From positions 1-64,000 of the forward strand of contig ADNK01002059.1 of the NCBI GenBank assembly GCA_000320545.1: a DNA stretch of 64,000 nt, written 5' to 3'. Numbering within the stretch: position 1 is the stretch's first letter; every line of letters starts with the position of its first letter. The notes beneath the pieces were generated by a model that was not told the DNA's origin, did no database searches, and saw nothing but the letters and a program-made list of their open reading frames with translations. This document shows, one piece after another, positions 44,756 through 56,800 of the stretch. The DNA comes from Bigelowiella natans CCMP2755 (lineage: Eukaryota > Cercozoa > Chlorarachniophyceae). Position numbers and translations under genes: made by a program.

Positions 44756-45255
44756 TTACATTTCGCGAATTTGCTGAGCAATATTTTTCAGATGTAGAGT
44801 AGATTCCTCAATAAATCTTTCCCGCCTATCTCGCATTTTGCTTGACTTTTGAAGTTGAGCTTCTGCATCCGCGAGAGCATTCTCGACTAGAAGGAGGATG
44901 TTGTTACAGGCAAGTATTATAACTGCAAACATTTACACATTGCAAGTACCATACGCTCCAAGTTTGCTTTCCTTCATTCTTTTATCGCATGATGGTATTA
45001 AAGCCCGATCTACAACCTATGACCAAATTTAGATTCTACTGAATATAGTTACTACTATTCTAAGTTCTCATTACGTTTGAGATCTCAAAAATCTCGTCTA
45101 GAGCCCTTTCCATTTCGTTTGTTGTGCCCTGATTTGTAACGTATTAATTTCATCAATTTTGAGGTTTTGAATGTAAAACTTCATCAGAAAGTGACACAAT
45201 TTAACCCCCTTCCTCTCCCATCTCTAAAATGGATTAGGTATGAGTAATATTGTAT

Positions 45256-45288
<33 letters not shown>

Positions 45289-45305
45289 TGATGTATGCAT
45301 TAATT

Positions 45306-45341
<36 letters not shown>

Positions 45342-46094
45342 CGTGTGTGCGTGCAACCTCGAAGTGGCGCACAAATTTATCAATCTCAGGTTTCAGAACC
45401 GTGGAATGGTCCAAAAGATACTTAAGTATCTCCGTGTATTCTGCGATGAATCAATTGCAAATTAAACAAAGATCAAAACTATTCTTGACATATTGAGAGA
45501 AGGATAGATGAGAAAAAATACCATTCAGAAGCAATTCAGATTCCGACCTCGACATTATTTTTGAACTTAAATAGTCAAGTGCCTTTTTAAAATGCGGGAG
45601 ATGTAAATTAATGACAACGATAACGTTGTACTGAATGATGAATAATTATTATGGTATCGATATGATAATGGTGGCGAAATTTGATTATAATGGTAATAAT
45701 GATAAAGATTGGATTCTGAAGTAAAGATGCTGAACCAAGCAATATCAAATCGAATCATTCAAGAAATCACCTTGTTTACTGTCCCAAGAGTAGAAATCAT
45801 CGTTTGATTTTGAATGTCAACACCTGCTATGAGAAGGCTTCTTCTCTTTTGGTTCAGTGATGATGATGGGTCGGAAATGATGGCAGCCAACCCTTCACTC
45901 TGTCTATTAGCCATTGCTGCAGAAGGCAAGCCTGAAGTTAATGCCATTCCGCTACTAGTGGAAGAAGTAGAAGTAGCAGCAGTAGCCGTTGTAGAAGTAG
46001 ACAGTGTATTGGAGGTTGCGGAATTAGGAAGTTGGGTTTGCGTCCGTTCTTTGCCGTCCTTCCCAAACAGAGAGGCAGCTAGGTTGCCCCACAT
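44756..46094 (-). CDS. Uncharacterised helical protein, 239 aa
   Basis: Six exons, minus strand: 46094-45771, 45582-45522, 45440-45358, 45128-45075, 45016-44950, 44886-44756. All junctions are GT/AG and in phase, summing exactly to 240 codons with a TAA stop. Residues 1-20 (MWGNLAASLFGKDGKERTQT) precede a Ser/Thr-rich stretch. From ~105 on the chain is strongly helical and charged: ALDYLSSKIMSRSESELLL, LKPEIDKFVRHFE, MERALDEIFEIS, and a C-terminal coiled coil (DAEAQLQKSSKMRDRRERF). I do not recognise the family; small vesicle-trafficking or tethering-complex subunits look like this. It is head-to-head with the EF-hand gene about 0.8 kb away. Confidence 0.7.
45256..45345. repeat. (AT)n and (GT)n microsatellites
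   Basis: AT run at about 45256-45283 and GT run at about 45308-45345, between the third and fourth exons of the minus-strand helical-protein gene. Confidence 0.85.
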
Positions 46095-46624
46095 TTTGGT
46101 TACTCGCGAACGAAAATGATACCGAAGCTTCTTAGTACTACAGGAATTTAGTGCAAGGATTTTAGCATGATCACCAAAGAAGTTGAAATTAGAGATGTAG
46201 CTTGCGCATACGATGATGTGTCAATGCATATACCACCTAGTGTGAGAAGCACCAGTGGGTTGATGGTTCACAAGTACTCTTTTTGCTACTTATAACCAAC
46301 TTACTACAGCGAATGGTGATGACGATGTATCAATGATTCGATGTATGGCTGATGAATGAAGAAAGGGTGATCGTTAGACAAGTCCTCCACTTCCCCTCCC
46401 CCCATTGACCAGTAGTGTACCTTCTTCTTCCTTCTTTTGAATAGTAGTAGGATGTAGTTAAGTTTAGTCAGTTCTTCTAGATCTAGTCGCATCCGTGACT
46501 CTGATGTTAGTAATGGTTCTTCTAGTCGCATCCTTGAATTTGTTGGTAGTAATGATGTTTTTTCACCAAAGTCAGAATAACTAACTAGTAGTGGACAGAA
46601 ATTCGACTGACCAGTAGCACAATA

Positions 46625-46626
46625 AC

Positions 46627-46689
<63 letters not shown>

Positions 46690-46690
46690 A
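46625..46690. repeat. (AAC)n microsatellite
   Basis: About 22 units, in the region between the divergent helical-protein and EF-hand genes. Confidence 0.95.
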
Positions 46691-46887
46691 TCAATATCAA
46701 TCAATAATCGCGCATCACTCAAGATTCCACAACCCTCCTCCCAAAAAAGTCTGCGGCATGTTCAACCCCTACTATAGCAGCACTGGCTCCAACCCTGACC
46801 TCCATCCTCTCCTTGGTAATTTGATTGTTGATATTACAACCCAAGTATCTAACCATTACTCTGATCCACCACTCCTCAGGCTTTACA

Positions 46888-47942
46888 ATGGGGCTTACAA
46901 CTGGACTAGCTGCATCTCTAGGTGTGCTCTCTATCTCCGCCTCATGTAGCCCGGAGGAAAAGAAGAAGAAGAAACAACTGAAGCTGGAGTCTTCAACTGA
47001 GATTCTCCAATGGAGAGGTGGTTCATGCCTGATAAAAACTCTTCCTTGGAAAGACTTTTGTATACATATTCTACTCGTTATAAGTAATAATCTATTTCAG
47101 CAATGGGAAAGACTCAACTGTCGCCAGAACTGATGGATATTAAGAAGGAAGATAAGAAGAGCACCGACGAACTGCAGAAACTTTTCCGAAAAATGGATCT
47201 GGATAGTGATGGAAAAATCGACAAAGGTTGGTTCTTCTGGATTCTTCAATCATCTTCCCGTATCTATACCTATCTATGTGTATACGTTTGCTTAGTACTC
47301 AAAATTGTATTGAATATGTTTTTCATGGTACGCATCACCATACACATGTAGATATTATTGAAAACTATAAAATGTATACAATAAATGTATTTACATATAT
47401 AAACGTATGTTTGCGCACGGTTGTGTTTTGTACATCGCCATCTGCGTGCATATATGCATGTTTCCTCATCGCGCTCTTTCTTTTTTCTCTCCCCAGATGA
47501 ATTACGCGTCTTTTTAATCAAGATTGGGGATATTGCGGTGAACAATGAGATATCTGGTAGTAACGTGCAGGAATGATATATCTGTCACAGCTAGCGCACT
47601 CTGTATCAACCTCATTTAATTTCTCAACTCTCATTCCGTAGGCTCTAAATCTCTCACAAAATTTGTCGGTATTCCAACTCTGACGGGATATATGTCACCC
47701 ACACGGTATCAACGAGTAAAATTGGAAAACAAGCTCAACCAGCTGATGGAGAAGTATGACATCAACAACGACAAAGCGCTGGATGAGTATGAGGTAAGTA
47801 TCTATTTTGATACACTTACACTGTGACACAGTATTTTAATGTTACAAAGCTTGCACTAACTCAATATCTTCTATGACAGTTCTGGGCTTTATGTAATGAC
47901 TACCTTGCGAGCTACATTCCGATGAGACTGCAGCTCCTTTAA
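46888..47942 (+). CDS. EF-hand calcium-binding protein, 176 aa
   Basis: Five exons: 46888-47017, 47101-47226, 47497-47556, 47642-47793, 47880-47942, all GT/AG and in phase with a TAA stop. The N-terminus MGLTTGLAASLGVLSISASC is hydrophobic and could be a signal peptide or anchor. It is followed by a Lys run. EF-hand 1 is canonical: ELQKLFRKM, then loop DLDSDGKIDKDE (residues 76-87), split by an intron after Lys85. EF-hand 2 is DINNDKALDEYE (145-156), with Ala in place of the usual Gly-Ile region but acidic residues at 1, 5, 9 and 12. Role: Ca2+ sensing or buffering; no target domain is visible. An upstream in-frame stretch leaves open an extra 5' exon. Confidence 0.8.
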
Positions 47943-49200
47943 GTGGAATGGTTGCTTTTACTGGTGTTACATGGATGCAACCAAAATATTCGATCGTCAT
48001 GAAACTTTCGATATTCATCGTATCAGATCTACAAGGCAGTGTACTTCCTTTGTGAGGAATCCATCGCACGTAGAAATATGAGAAATCAACTAGCAGCTGC
48101 ACGCGTGCGCGCAAAGTGCATGGGCGACACAATAGACATACATACATGTGATACACATTATACATACTAGTATGTTGCACATACTGTGTCTATAGTCATG
48201 CATAGTCGCAAATATGCGCCGACTTGGAAAGGTGCCCTTGTACCACATCAATCGCAATTGCATGTGCTGTGTGTCCGTAGTCGACTGATGAGCAACATTT
48301 GAGAAGCATGGCCACAGCGTTCGCAGCTTCCATGTTGTAATGTACTAGTGCAGGCACGCACGCTCTTTGCGATTTCTCAGAAATCCCGCACAGCTCATCT
48401 GTGCATCAATGCATCAATCGATCAATCGGCGTCAGGCGCACAAGTTCGATCACAGCAGATCTGTGGATCTGACTGGTCTGAGTTCAACAAATGAGTGGCA
48501 GTCACAACAATGGCAATGAGGTGCAGAGGGCATCGACATGCCTCACTAGCTCATTGCATGTGCTGTGGTGCACGAACGTTGAACAATCCACGGCGGAACT
48601 TCGCATTGACGTGGCGCCACACGCCGCTTCAGCGCTACTGCTCCATCGGCAATGAGTCCCCAGCACAGTCTAGCAGTGACACAGTGATCGGTCATCGCCA
48701 CGCACGCTCACGCGCTGCGCAAGGAGTGCCAGAGTGCACAAGTAAGTGAAGGATCGAGTGGACGCGAAACGATCAACAGTTGCAACTTTGCAACGATGCG
48801 AACGCACGTCAAGAAAGCGGGGGCACGACGAACGAAGAAGAACGACGAACGAAGAAACTTGACCCGCTTGAACAAGCTGGCAAGTTAGCAAGACTAGAAG
48901 TGAGTGTTGTGAACGAAACAGTGCAAGTGGTGCAGGGCTGAAGGATCGTTGGGTGTGCCGACTCTTCCAAGCCCTCCCCAAGCAGCAAGACTGTTGTGAA
49001 AGAGTTGACAGCTCTGGGCATCCGCCAGCCACAAGCACTCCTGGACTCGTGCAGACAGAAGACGTGACGACCTTCAGAGCACAAAGCCCCAGGCGAGTCT
49101 GTGAGTGGACGAAAGAACGATTGGGCAGGTCAATTCTGGAATCATGAAGCCGACACGCAAGGCGAAGAAAAACGAAAAAAAGAATGGAACGAAAAGAAAC
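47943..49200. other. TG/CA-rich spacer
   Basis: Begins right after the EF-hand stop codon. A minus-strand open frame of 211 codons (49305-48670) starts inside a copy of the tandem repeat to the right. It has no recognisable domain, and I regard it as incidental. Confidence 0.5.
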
Positions 49201-49239
49201 TTTGTTGAACGACCACACCTGGACACCTCTAGACCTCCA

Positions 49240-49860
49240 AAGGGTTGCACGACACTTGTGAAGTGTGAAATGCAGTGCCTCGAGCTGAAAACAACACGGA
49301 CTCACTGGCCCAGCTCACCAAGTGCAGCTCACGGTGGGTTCAACTTTGAACCTGGCAATCGAGACCGCAAACTGGGCCGGAATGAGTGAAGAAAGAAACA
49401 AACAAACTGTGATGATGATCAAGCTTTCCAACGAGTTGCACAACAGAAACTTGCAAAGTGCGAAACGCAGGACCTCGAGCTGAAAACAGCGAGGAGTGAA
49501 CAACAGACAAACAAACAAACGTGATGAAGAACCACGTTTCCAAAACGTTGCACGACACTTGCAAACTGCGAAACGCAGTGCCTCGAACCAGCTAGTGAGG
49601 ACTGAACAATGAACAATGAACAATGATGATGAACGTTTCCAAAACGTTGCAAGACGTTTGCAGTGTGCGAAACGCAGTGCCTCGAAGCAGCTTTGCTGAG
49701 GTCCAGCTGGTGACTGATTGGACGTGAAAAATTGGGATTTCAGGAGTGAAACAATGAAACAATGAAACAATGATGAAAAACCACACTTCCAAAGTGTTGC
49801 AAGACACTTGCAGCGTGCAAAATGCAGTGCCTCGAACTGGTTTCAGTGAGGACTGAGACT
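49240..49860 (-). repeat. Tandem array of the 43.8-kb repeat unit, about five copies
   Basis: The landmark CAGTGCCTCGA (or CAGGACCTCGA) occurs near 49272, 49468, 49575, 49675 and 49825, spaced 100-196 bp. Each is preceded by TTGCAAGACACTTGCA-like sequence. On the minus strand the copies translate as repeated FEALRFA.CK..ATFWK phrases. The same unit occurs once, inverted, at 43.8 kb. Confidence 0.7.
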
Positions 49861-49901
49861 AGCAAATCAACTAGCTGGTTTGCCAAAATGGCATGACTTG
49901 G

Positions 49902-50141
49902 TCATTGAGAAGCAATGACATCAGCAGCAAAGTTCTGACGGCGCAAGACCTCCACTCTGAGCAAAAACTTCCTGAAGGCCATGTCCACATGACGATCTAC
50001 GATTGGATCATCTGAGGGGGCCCCCAGCAGAATTTTGGTTTTGGAGGAGTCTGGAGCGTCAAAGAATGAAGAGTGGCGGGAAGAAGCTGAACCCAGAGTT
50101 GATGTCATGTGCGAGAGAAGCTTGCATCTCTCTGCATTCAA
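49902..50141 (-). repeat. Dispersed coding-like repeat, inverted copy of the 43.5-kb block
   Basis: The minus frame has LLGAPSDDPIVDRH and AFRKFLLRVEVLRR, matching the plus-strand 43.5-kb copy at protein level. The conserved amino acids despite DNA drift suggest descent from a once-coding sequence. Confidence 0.6.
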
Positions 50142-50624
50142 GTGAACACATGTGTTTCAATTCATTCTTGGTAGGATTTCGGAGTGTAGAACATTTGCTA
50201 AAACCCTTCATTTGGTTTGGAAAATAATCGCAACGACGCGAAAAAGTGCCCATCAATAAACATTTTTCCCCCTTTGGAGCGATTTTGCTAAAACTCTCTA
50301 ATGATGATAATGATGAATGATGTGAGAAAACTTCCTGACTGATATCATCATATCCGTTGCAAGAAACCACCAAATGTTATTTGTAGTAGATCTAGGATTG
50401 ATTTTCCTCATGAGACAATTGATTCATCCAAGTCGCATGATATGAAACGGAATGCGTTTTTCCTACGTCATACTGTGATATTTATCGGCGTGCACCTATC
50501 ACCATTTTCGAAAAAGACGAAAGAACTGCACTCTCCCCCGCTCCTACGAGATCTAATTTTATCCCTCCTCTCTGCTTAGTCTGCGAATATTTACAAAAAG
50601 GAAAGAAACATCGACACTGAAGAA

Positions 50625-51442
50625 ATGACTATCGGGTTGGATTATAGTACGTTCGTTATCCTGCCAAATGCTAGGAATGCTAGGCCAGGGATGTTACATT
50701 TGCAGCAAAATGGTGGGATCGCACGCAAAACCAGAAGTGGTGAAGATAGTTTTCTCGATCACCAAGTGGTCGGAAGTGTTGCAGATGAGACATCAATGCG
50801 TCGCGGCCATTCGTATCGGTCTGGCAGTTCGGAACGACGGGTGATTATTGCACATTGTATACAATGTGTGCGGTGCGGTGCGTGCGTATATTTGGACGAT
50901 ATGATTTAGATAAGGGGGGGGTGTACGCCGTAAGCATAAGTGAAGCATAAAGGATAGGAGCTTGAATGCTGTTCGTCTCCCCAAAATAAGTTTGTGAGAT
51001 ATGAGGGTTGATGTGGAGGGGGGTGAGTGGTGAGAATATCATGATTATTTTAGCTATAAACATTCTATCTCAATTATGAATGATGGTCATAAAATATTAG
51101 GCGTCGTCCCAATCTGGACTTTCAGCCGATGCCCCCTCCTTCGTTCCCAGTAGAAATTTGAGAAGAAGTAAAAATATAGGAATAGGAAGAAGACCACGCA
51201 ATTCAAGAGATTTTTCAAGCGGACGGTCTCGAAGCCCATCACTTCCAACAAACTATTATTCTCCACCAGAACGCGCCTATTCCCCACCACAGCGGGCATA
51301 TTCCCCACCCCAGGGTGTTTCATCTACATTTTCAGGAGTTAGACCCTATCTTCCTCCACATCGTCGGGGTTCATCATCATCTTATTCATCGCATTCTTCA
51401 AGCCGTTCGTCATCTTACTCTCCTCATAGTCGGAGAAAGTAA
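50625..51442 (+). CDS. SR/YSPP-rich protein, 185 aa
   Basis: Two exons, 50625-50840 and 51101-51442, joined by GT/AG in phase, stop TAA. Exon 1 (MTIGLDYSTFVILPNARNAR start) has no recognised fold. Exon 2 is disordered: Arg-rich (NLRRSKNIGIGRRPRNSRD), then three Tyr-Ser-Pro-Pro units (YYSPPERAYSPPQRAYSPPQ), then a Ser/Arg tail ending SPHSRRK. SR-type tails are common in RNA-processing factors, and the YSPP units recall CTD-like phosphorylation targets. Function is therefore only inferred as nuclear/RNA-linked. It sits alone in a short AT-rich block between two TG/CA-rich ones. Confidence 0.65.
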
Positions 51443-51449
51443 GCTATGA

Positions 51450-52877
51450 TTATACTTACCTTTCTCACACAAAGAGATGCACAACATATATGTGTGTGTT
51501 TGTATTATTAGATGTCCATATTAGTGGCACATGTACGTTGGAATGTGCAACATTAAAAATCGGCGAGTCGGGCTGCATTTTTGGATAGCATTCAAAACGA
51601 GCTTTTAACTTAGTCGCAAAAATTAGATTTTCATAATCTGTTTCCGGGCAGATTTTGCACGAATAAATTGAGTTTAATAACATAAGGTCATGATGCTCGG
51701 TGCATCTACACTTCACAATCTTAATGTCTACCGATGTGTGAATCGAGAGGGCTGCGCGTTGAAGCAGCAAATCATTTCAACAAAATGAGATTTTGCATCT
51801 AGTGCCATCAGCTCAAATCATTAGATTTTTTTTCTTACCTTTGATTTGCGCCATGCAGCACGAAAAAAATGAACCTGTGATGTGCTACTACTGCCAGTGT
51901 GACACGGAGAATATCTAATCTATGGCGCTGTGCGCTATATAGCCGCTGTAGCATCTAGCTAGAGCATGTCCAAGATGTGCGCACTTAATGCGAATTGTTC
52001 TGGTAGAAAAGAGTGAAAACATGCAACCATTCTAGTATTGCTAGATTGTGCGTGCAAGATGGATGCAATGGAGTTATCGCCATCGTTGATTGATGAATCT
52101 TTTGTTTCAATAACAGCAGTCATCCTGATCGATATTCGTGGGCATGCAAAGCCCAAGCTAGCAAGTAGCAGCTCTAGAGCTACAGCGCTTGCTAGCTTGC
52201 ACTGCATCTATTTTGTTTCTGCTTTTGTGCTTTTGCGTGCGAGTTCACTTTGGTCATTTGGACTAGTTCTAGAGTTCAGCTAGAGGATCCACATCATGCT
52301 AGCATGCTCGTATCTAGGTATGTCGTCGATGCCGCGCCGCATGCGCATCAACGCTAGACGCTAGAACGGTTCGTGCTTGCGTCCTTTTGTTCAGCTGTCA
52401 TTGGTCGTCTGGTGTCGTCATTGTGCGGTCCACAATGGCATTCTAGCATTGCATTGGTTTCGTTGTCTGAGCTGTTGGTGTGCTCACATGCGTCGCATTG
52501 CAGGAGACTGCAAGAGATGGTCTGTGTCTTTCATGATCACGACACCATGCCACGTGTGTCATTGCACGTTGCGTCTGCTTCTTCGTGACATCCACGGTGC
52601 AACATGAAGCTTCCGAGATTGTCCACGCCGCTAGGCCGCTGCAGATGGTCCGCATCCACTAGTCCATGTGGTAGCAATGCTAGGTAGCTTCATTGTTTTG
52701 ATGCCTGCCAGCAAGAGACACGGGTGCACCTCTGGACTTGCATGCTGGCATGGCTAGATGTGTGTAGCCTCATGGGGTCATGTAGCGCACGCACGTGCGA
52801 ACATGTGCAGTTCCATGCACGCATTCTTGACCACATGTGCCATGACCGCGCATTGTGCGCATGTTTTTGCCCACACG
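51450..52877. other. Spacer passing from AT-rich to TG/CA-rich, with a second copy of the zinc-knuckle repeat
   Basis: From about 51.85 kb the composition changes to TG/CA-rich. On the minus strand about 52600-52480 is a diverged copy of the 11.4-kb element (GAAGAAGCAGACGC...TGCAATG). No intact gene is seen. Confidence 0.45.
52873..52877. other. Target-site duplication, left (ACACG)
   Basis: ACACG abuts the left LTR. The identical ACACG follows the right LTR at 60177-60181. A 5-bp duplication is typical of Ty3/gypsy-type integration. Confidence 0.85.
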
Positions 52878-53810
52878 TGTAGTTGCACATCATCCTGATG
52901 TGCAAATGCATGTCGCGCCTGGTCATGGCGGACACAGCGTGGCGCGCACAGGCGCCCATTGTCATCACATTGGCGCCTGCATTGGCGCCTCTTTGGTTGC
53001 ATTGGCGCCTGCATTGGCGCTTGTTTGGCGGCCCGTTGGCAAGGGGCGCTTGGGACGTGACCGGTCATCATCACGACGAGCGGTTGTCGTTGCGGTCACT
53101 GTCGTCATCAACATTGCGACAAGCGGTTGTCGCAATGGTCGTTGTCACGATGAGCGGTTGTCGCAATGGTGCGGAGGTGACAACTTGGTTGCCGGCGGAG
53201 GCGGTGATGAGTCAGTTGCCAAAGGGGGCTGCGACAGGAGCAGCAAGTTTGTTGTCATCATCAACAAACAAGTCAACAGAGAGGGGATTGAACGGAGGGG
53301 ATTGCCTCCGTTTGATCGCAGAGGGAAGCGAACGGAGGGGATTGCCTCCGCATCAAATTGAGTCCAGGAGACCGATTGAGAGGGAAGTGAACGGAGGGGA
53401 TTGCAGTTGGCAAACGGCAATCACACCTCCACAATTGAACTGAACGGCGGTGGGCCGAAAGGAAGCAGAGGCAGAGATGCGAAGAGGACGAAGAGCAAGC
53501 AACGACCCCAGGGAGGTGTCGGTGCGAGGCAGGGAGAGGCAAGACAGCGTCGAGAGGGTGTTGCCTGATCGGGTGGTGTTTCAGACGGAGTTCTGGCATT
53601 CGCAATTGTTGAGAGTGGGCAGGAATCACACCGGCGACGGCGCCGGTGAACGTTCAGATGATCCTGCATCCTCAGTGTCAATGGGGATTGACACTGGTGC
53701 CAATTGTTTGACGTTCAATGGTGTTCATCAAAGGTTCACGTTTTCCGTTGATTGTTCCGATGTTGCGCGACGTGTTGCGGGCGCAAGCGCGGCGCAGAGG
53801 GACAATTGCA
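52878..53810 (+). repeat. 5' long terminal repeat
   Basis: 933 bp, TGTAGT...TTGCA. Internally rich in short repeats: several ATTGGCGCC units near 52970-53030, GAGCGGTTGTCG units near 53080-53165, and two copies of a ~43-bp unit containing the hairpin CGGAGGGGATTGCCTCCG near 53290-53355. Confidence 0.9.
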
Positions 53811-53835
53811 CTGGCAGCGGCGAAGCAACGAGAGG

Positions 53836-56800
53836 ATGGAAAGAGGAATGAATGCGAGAAATGCAAGGAGGTCAGGCTCTGCTGACGGGATGAGGTCAGA
53901 GCCTGCGGACGGAACGACGGAGGAGAAAGTGCGACCTGGTTCGTTGGAGAGCTTGCAGGGGCAAGCAAGATTGGAAACGAGGGTGAGCGTGCCATCGGAC
54001 GAAGTGTTCCGCAAATTGTTGCGAGCGGGGGCAGCTCAGGAGGGTTTGAAAATGGACATGGAAAGAGAGACGGCAACATTGAGTGACAACAAAGAAAGCA
54101 GGACGTTCTTCTTCAAAAGGTTTGAAAAGAAAGGGATCACGGAAGAGGTGTGGGAATGGTTCCCAGCTCATCCGGAAGGTGCAGATGTGGCAGTGGAAGC
54201 ATCGGAGTCGGAATCAACGTCGGCAAATGGTCCAGAAGTGGTGGACGACAGGAAAGTGAGTCAAAAAGCAAAGGCGTTGGAATCCTTTGGTGGATCCACA
54301 AAGGCAAAAGCGCAGTCGCTTGATCCGGCCAAGACTCATGCTGCTGACTTCAGAAGGGCAGCTGGAGACTTGGAGAGCAAAGTGAAAGGACACGTGCAAC
54401 CACTGGGCACTTCAATGGAGTGGGGTTGCAATTGCTTCAGAGCTTCTCTCTCCTTGGCAGCGAGAAAGCGCACAGATGATTGCTTTGGAGAGGAGCCAGG
54501 AGAAGAGCCTGGTTGTGAGGAGAGGCTGAGTGAAGCTGCAAGACACTTGTGCGACGAGACATCGGAAAGTGAATTCCGGAGGAATTGTGAGGATGAATTT
54601 CGCAGATTGGAAAGGAAAAACTGCAAGTTTGTGGATGCCATGAGCAGCAGTTGCGTGAGGTTGCGTGGCTGGTTTCCGGGAACAAAACCGGACTTCGAAG
54701 ACCAGAGGTTGGACTTCGAAAGGCTGCTCAAGAAACACAGGTTTGCAAAGGAATTGCAATCAGCTGTGTCAAACGTGAGCTTCAATGGGGATTGTGACAG
54801 CATGGTGAGTTTCTTGAGGCAAAGAGAAAAGATGCCAGCTGAAAGCTTCCTCCCCAAAGCTCCGCACGTTCAGAAAAAGAAATGGGAGGTGAGCAGTGCA
54901 TGCACGGAGTGTCTCATGGGAAAATGCAAGAAGGGGAAGGAGTGTCACAAGAAGCACGAGGGAAAACCCGCACGTCGCTTCTTTCACAAAAAGGGAACTT
55001 GCAGATTCGGAGATGGATGCAAGTGCAGGCATGCAAAGGAGCTGCCAGGAGAAAAGAAAGATTGGAAACCCAACAGAGGAAAATCCCTGGGAATTGATGC
55101 AGGGGATGTGCAGCACAAGGCAGCCAAGGATGAACCCAATCCCAATCCCGCAAAGAAGGAGAAAGAAGTTGCCTGGGATGAGCTCTCCCTGGAGCTCACT
55201 GCGGTGAATCTGGCTGAGTTGGCGGAGTCAATGTCGAAGCCCTGTGAAGAGGATCCGACCCTGAGAAGAAGAAGAAAGGCATCAGTCCACTTGGAGGGGT
55301 CCAAAGGGGTGTTCAAAGGGAAGGCGTTGGTGGACAGTGGTTCACAACCCACCTCCGTGCACGCATCGGTGTTGCAGAAGTTTGAAAAGCTGGGCATTCC
55401 TTTCACTTTCGCAGCTAGGAAACAACGTGCAAGGTCTTTCAATGGGGGAGCAAGTGAAACTCTGGGAGAGGCTGCGTTCGAAGTGAAATTCAGAGAGGCG
55501 AAAAGCAAGGCCAGTCACATCAAAGTGAAAACGTGGGCAACAGTGACAAAGGCAACGGTTGCGCATGATTTCCCAACAGGGATGGACGTGCAAAACCTGT
55601 GTTCGATGGCGGTCCACGGTGACCCTGACCCCAAGCTCCGGAGACTGACGGTGCTGAACAAAGAGACAGAATCACAACCGTGCAGTCAAAAAGGGGAGGG
55701 ATGCATTGCATCGGAACTGAAATTGCTGTCATCAGAACTGCCAGAAATGTGGGATGTGAACAAGCCAGATGTGTCCAACAATCGTGAGGCAGCTGAAGCC
55801 ACATCGTCCACACCACCCACTTTTGAGTCCTTGGCAGACGCTCCAGACCAAAGGCCACACAAAGTGGAGAATGGCTGTCAATTCATCACGGAAGAGGAAG
55901 CTGGGAAGGGGGTTTCTGAAATCATGGGGGCAACTGCCTTTCCGGATCAGGCAGCCACTGCGAACAAGGACGTCACGGAAGATCCTGCAATGGTGAGCCC
56001 ATTGGACAGAATCGAAAGTGAGATGAAGTGCGGTGACAGTGTGATGGACACAAAGGAACAGTTCTGGCATGTGCGTTTCACGTTGTGTCGCTTTCAGAGG
56101 GCATTCGTGAAGGAGCTCAGCAGGTGCGGGGGCTTCAGGAGTGAACCGCGTGATGTGTTGCCTTGGTTGAAGCCAGGAGTGAAGCCATTGAGGCAGCAGC
56201 CTCATCGATTGCCGCCGGATGAGCTGATGACACTCAAGGAGGCAGTCAAGCAACTGTGTGACGCTGACGTGTTCTGCAAAGTGGATGACACGGACACGAA
56301 ATGGGCTTCACCTGGGTTCCCAGCATGGGACAAAGGAAAGACGATGCCCAGGGTGGTGGCAGCCATGCAAAAACTCAACGACTTGTGCAAATTGCAGCAC
56401 AATGTTGCACCCATCACAGAGGTCACGCTCACGAGAGTTCTCAACTCTCCACGGAACGCACACAGTGACGCCAAAGGGGGACACAGACAAGTGCCATGCA
56501 CCATCATGACACAAAGAATGTTCACCATGGTGGTCCTCTGGGGTGCCTTTGCGTCGAACTCGTTGCCCGTGGGTTGCAAAAACTCAGTGCAAACGTTCTG
56601 TGAGAAGGTGGATGAGGTGTGCTCCGAGTTGAAGGACACGGCAACGCACGTGGATGACGTGACTGACACGGGGGTCAATCACCTTGCTGGTTGCTTGGAA
56701 TTCACTGAGCACCTGAGCAAGTGTGAAGAGAAAAATTCAAAGCTGAGTGCAAAGAAGTTGCAAGTGTTTCCAAGGAAGGCACAAACATTGGGGTTGCTGA

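Noticed and set aside
48670-49770. Minus-strand ORFs of 211 and 151 codons
   Set aside because: They run through the tandem repeat array; the repeated FEALRFA phrase is the repeat unit in translation.
49240-49860. CRISPR-like repeat spacing
   Set aside because: Units are about 100-196 bp apart, diverged, and in a eukaryotic context with no cas genes.
53450-53851. 133-codon ORF in the LTR, also present in the other LTR
   Set aside because: Presence in both LTRs follows from LTR duplication and is no evidence of coding.
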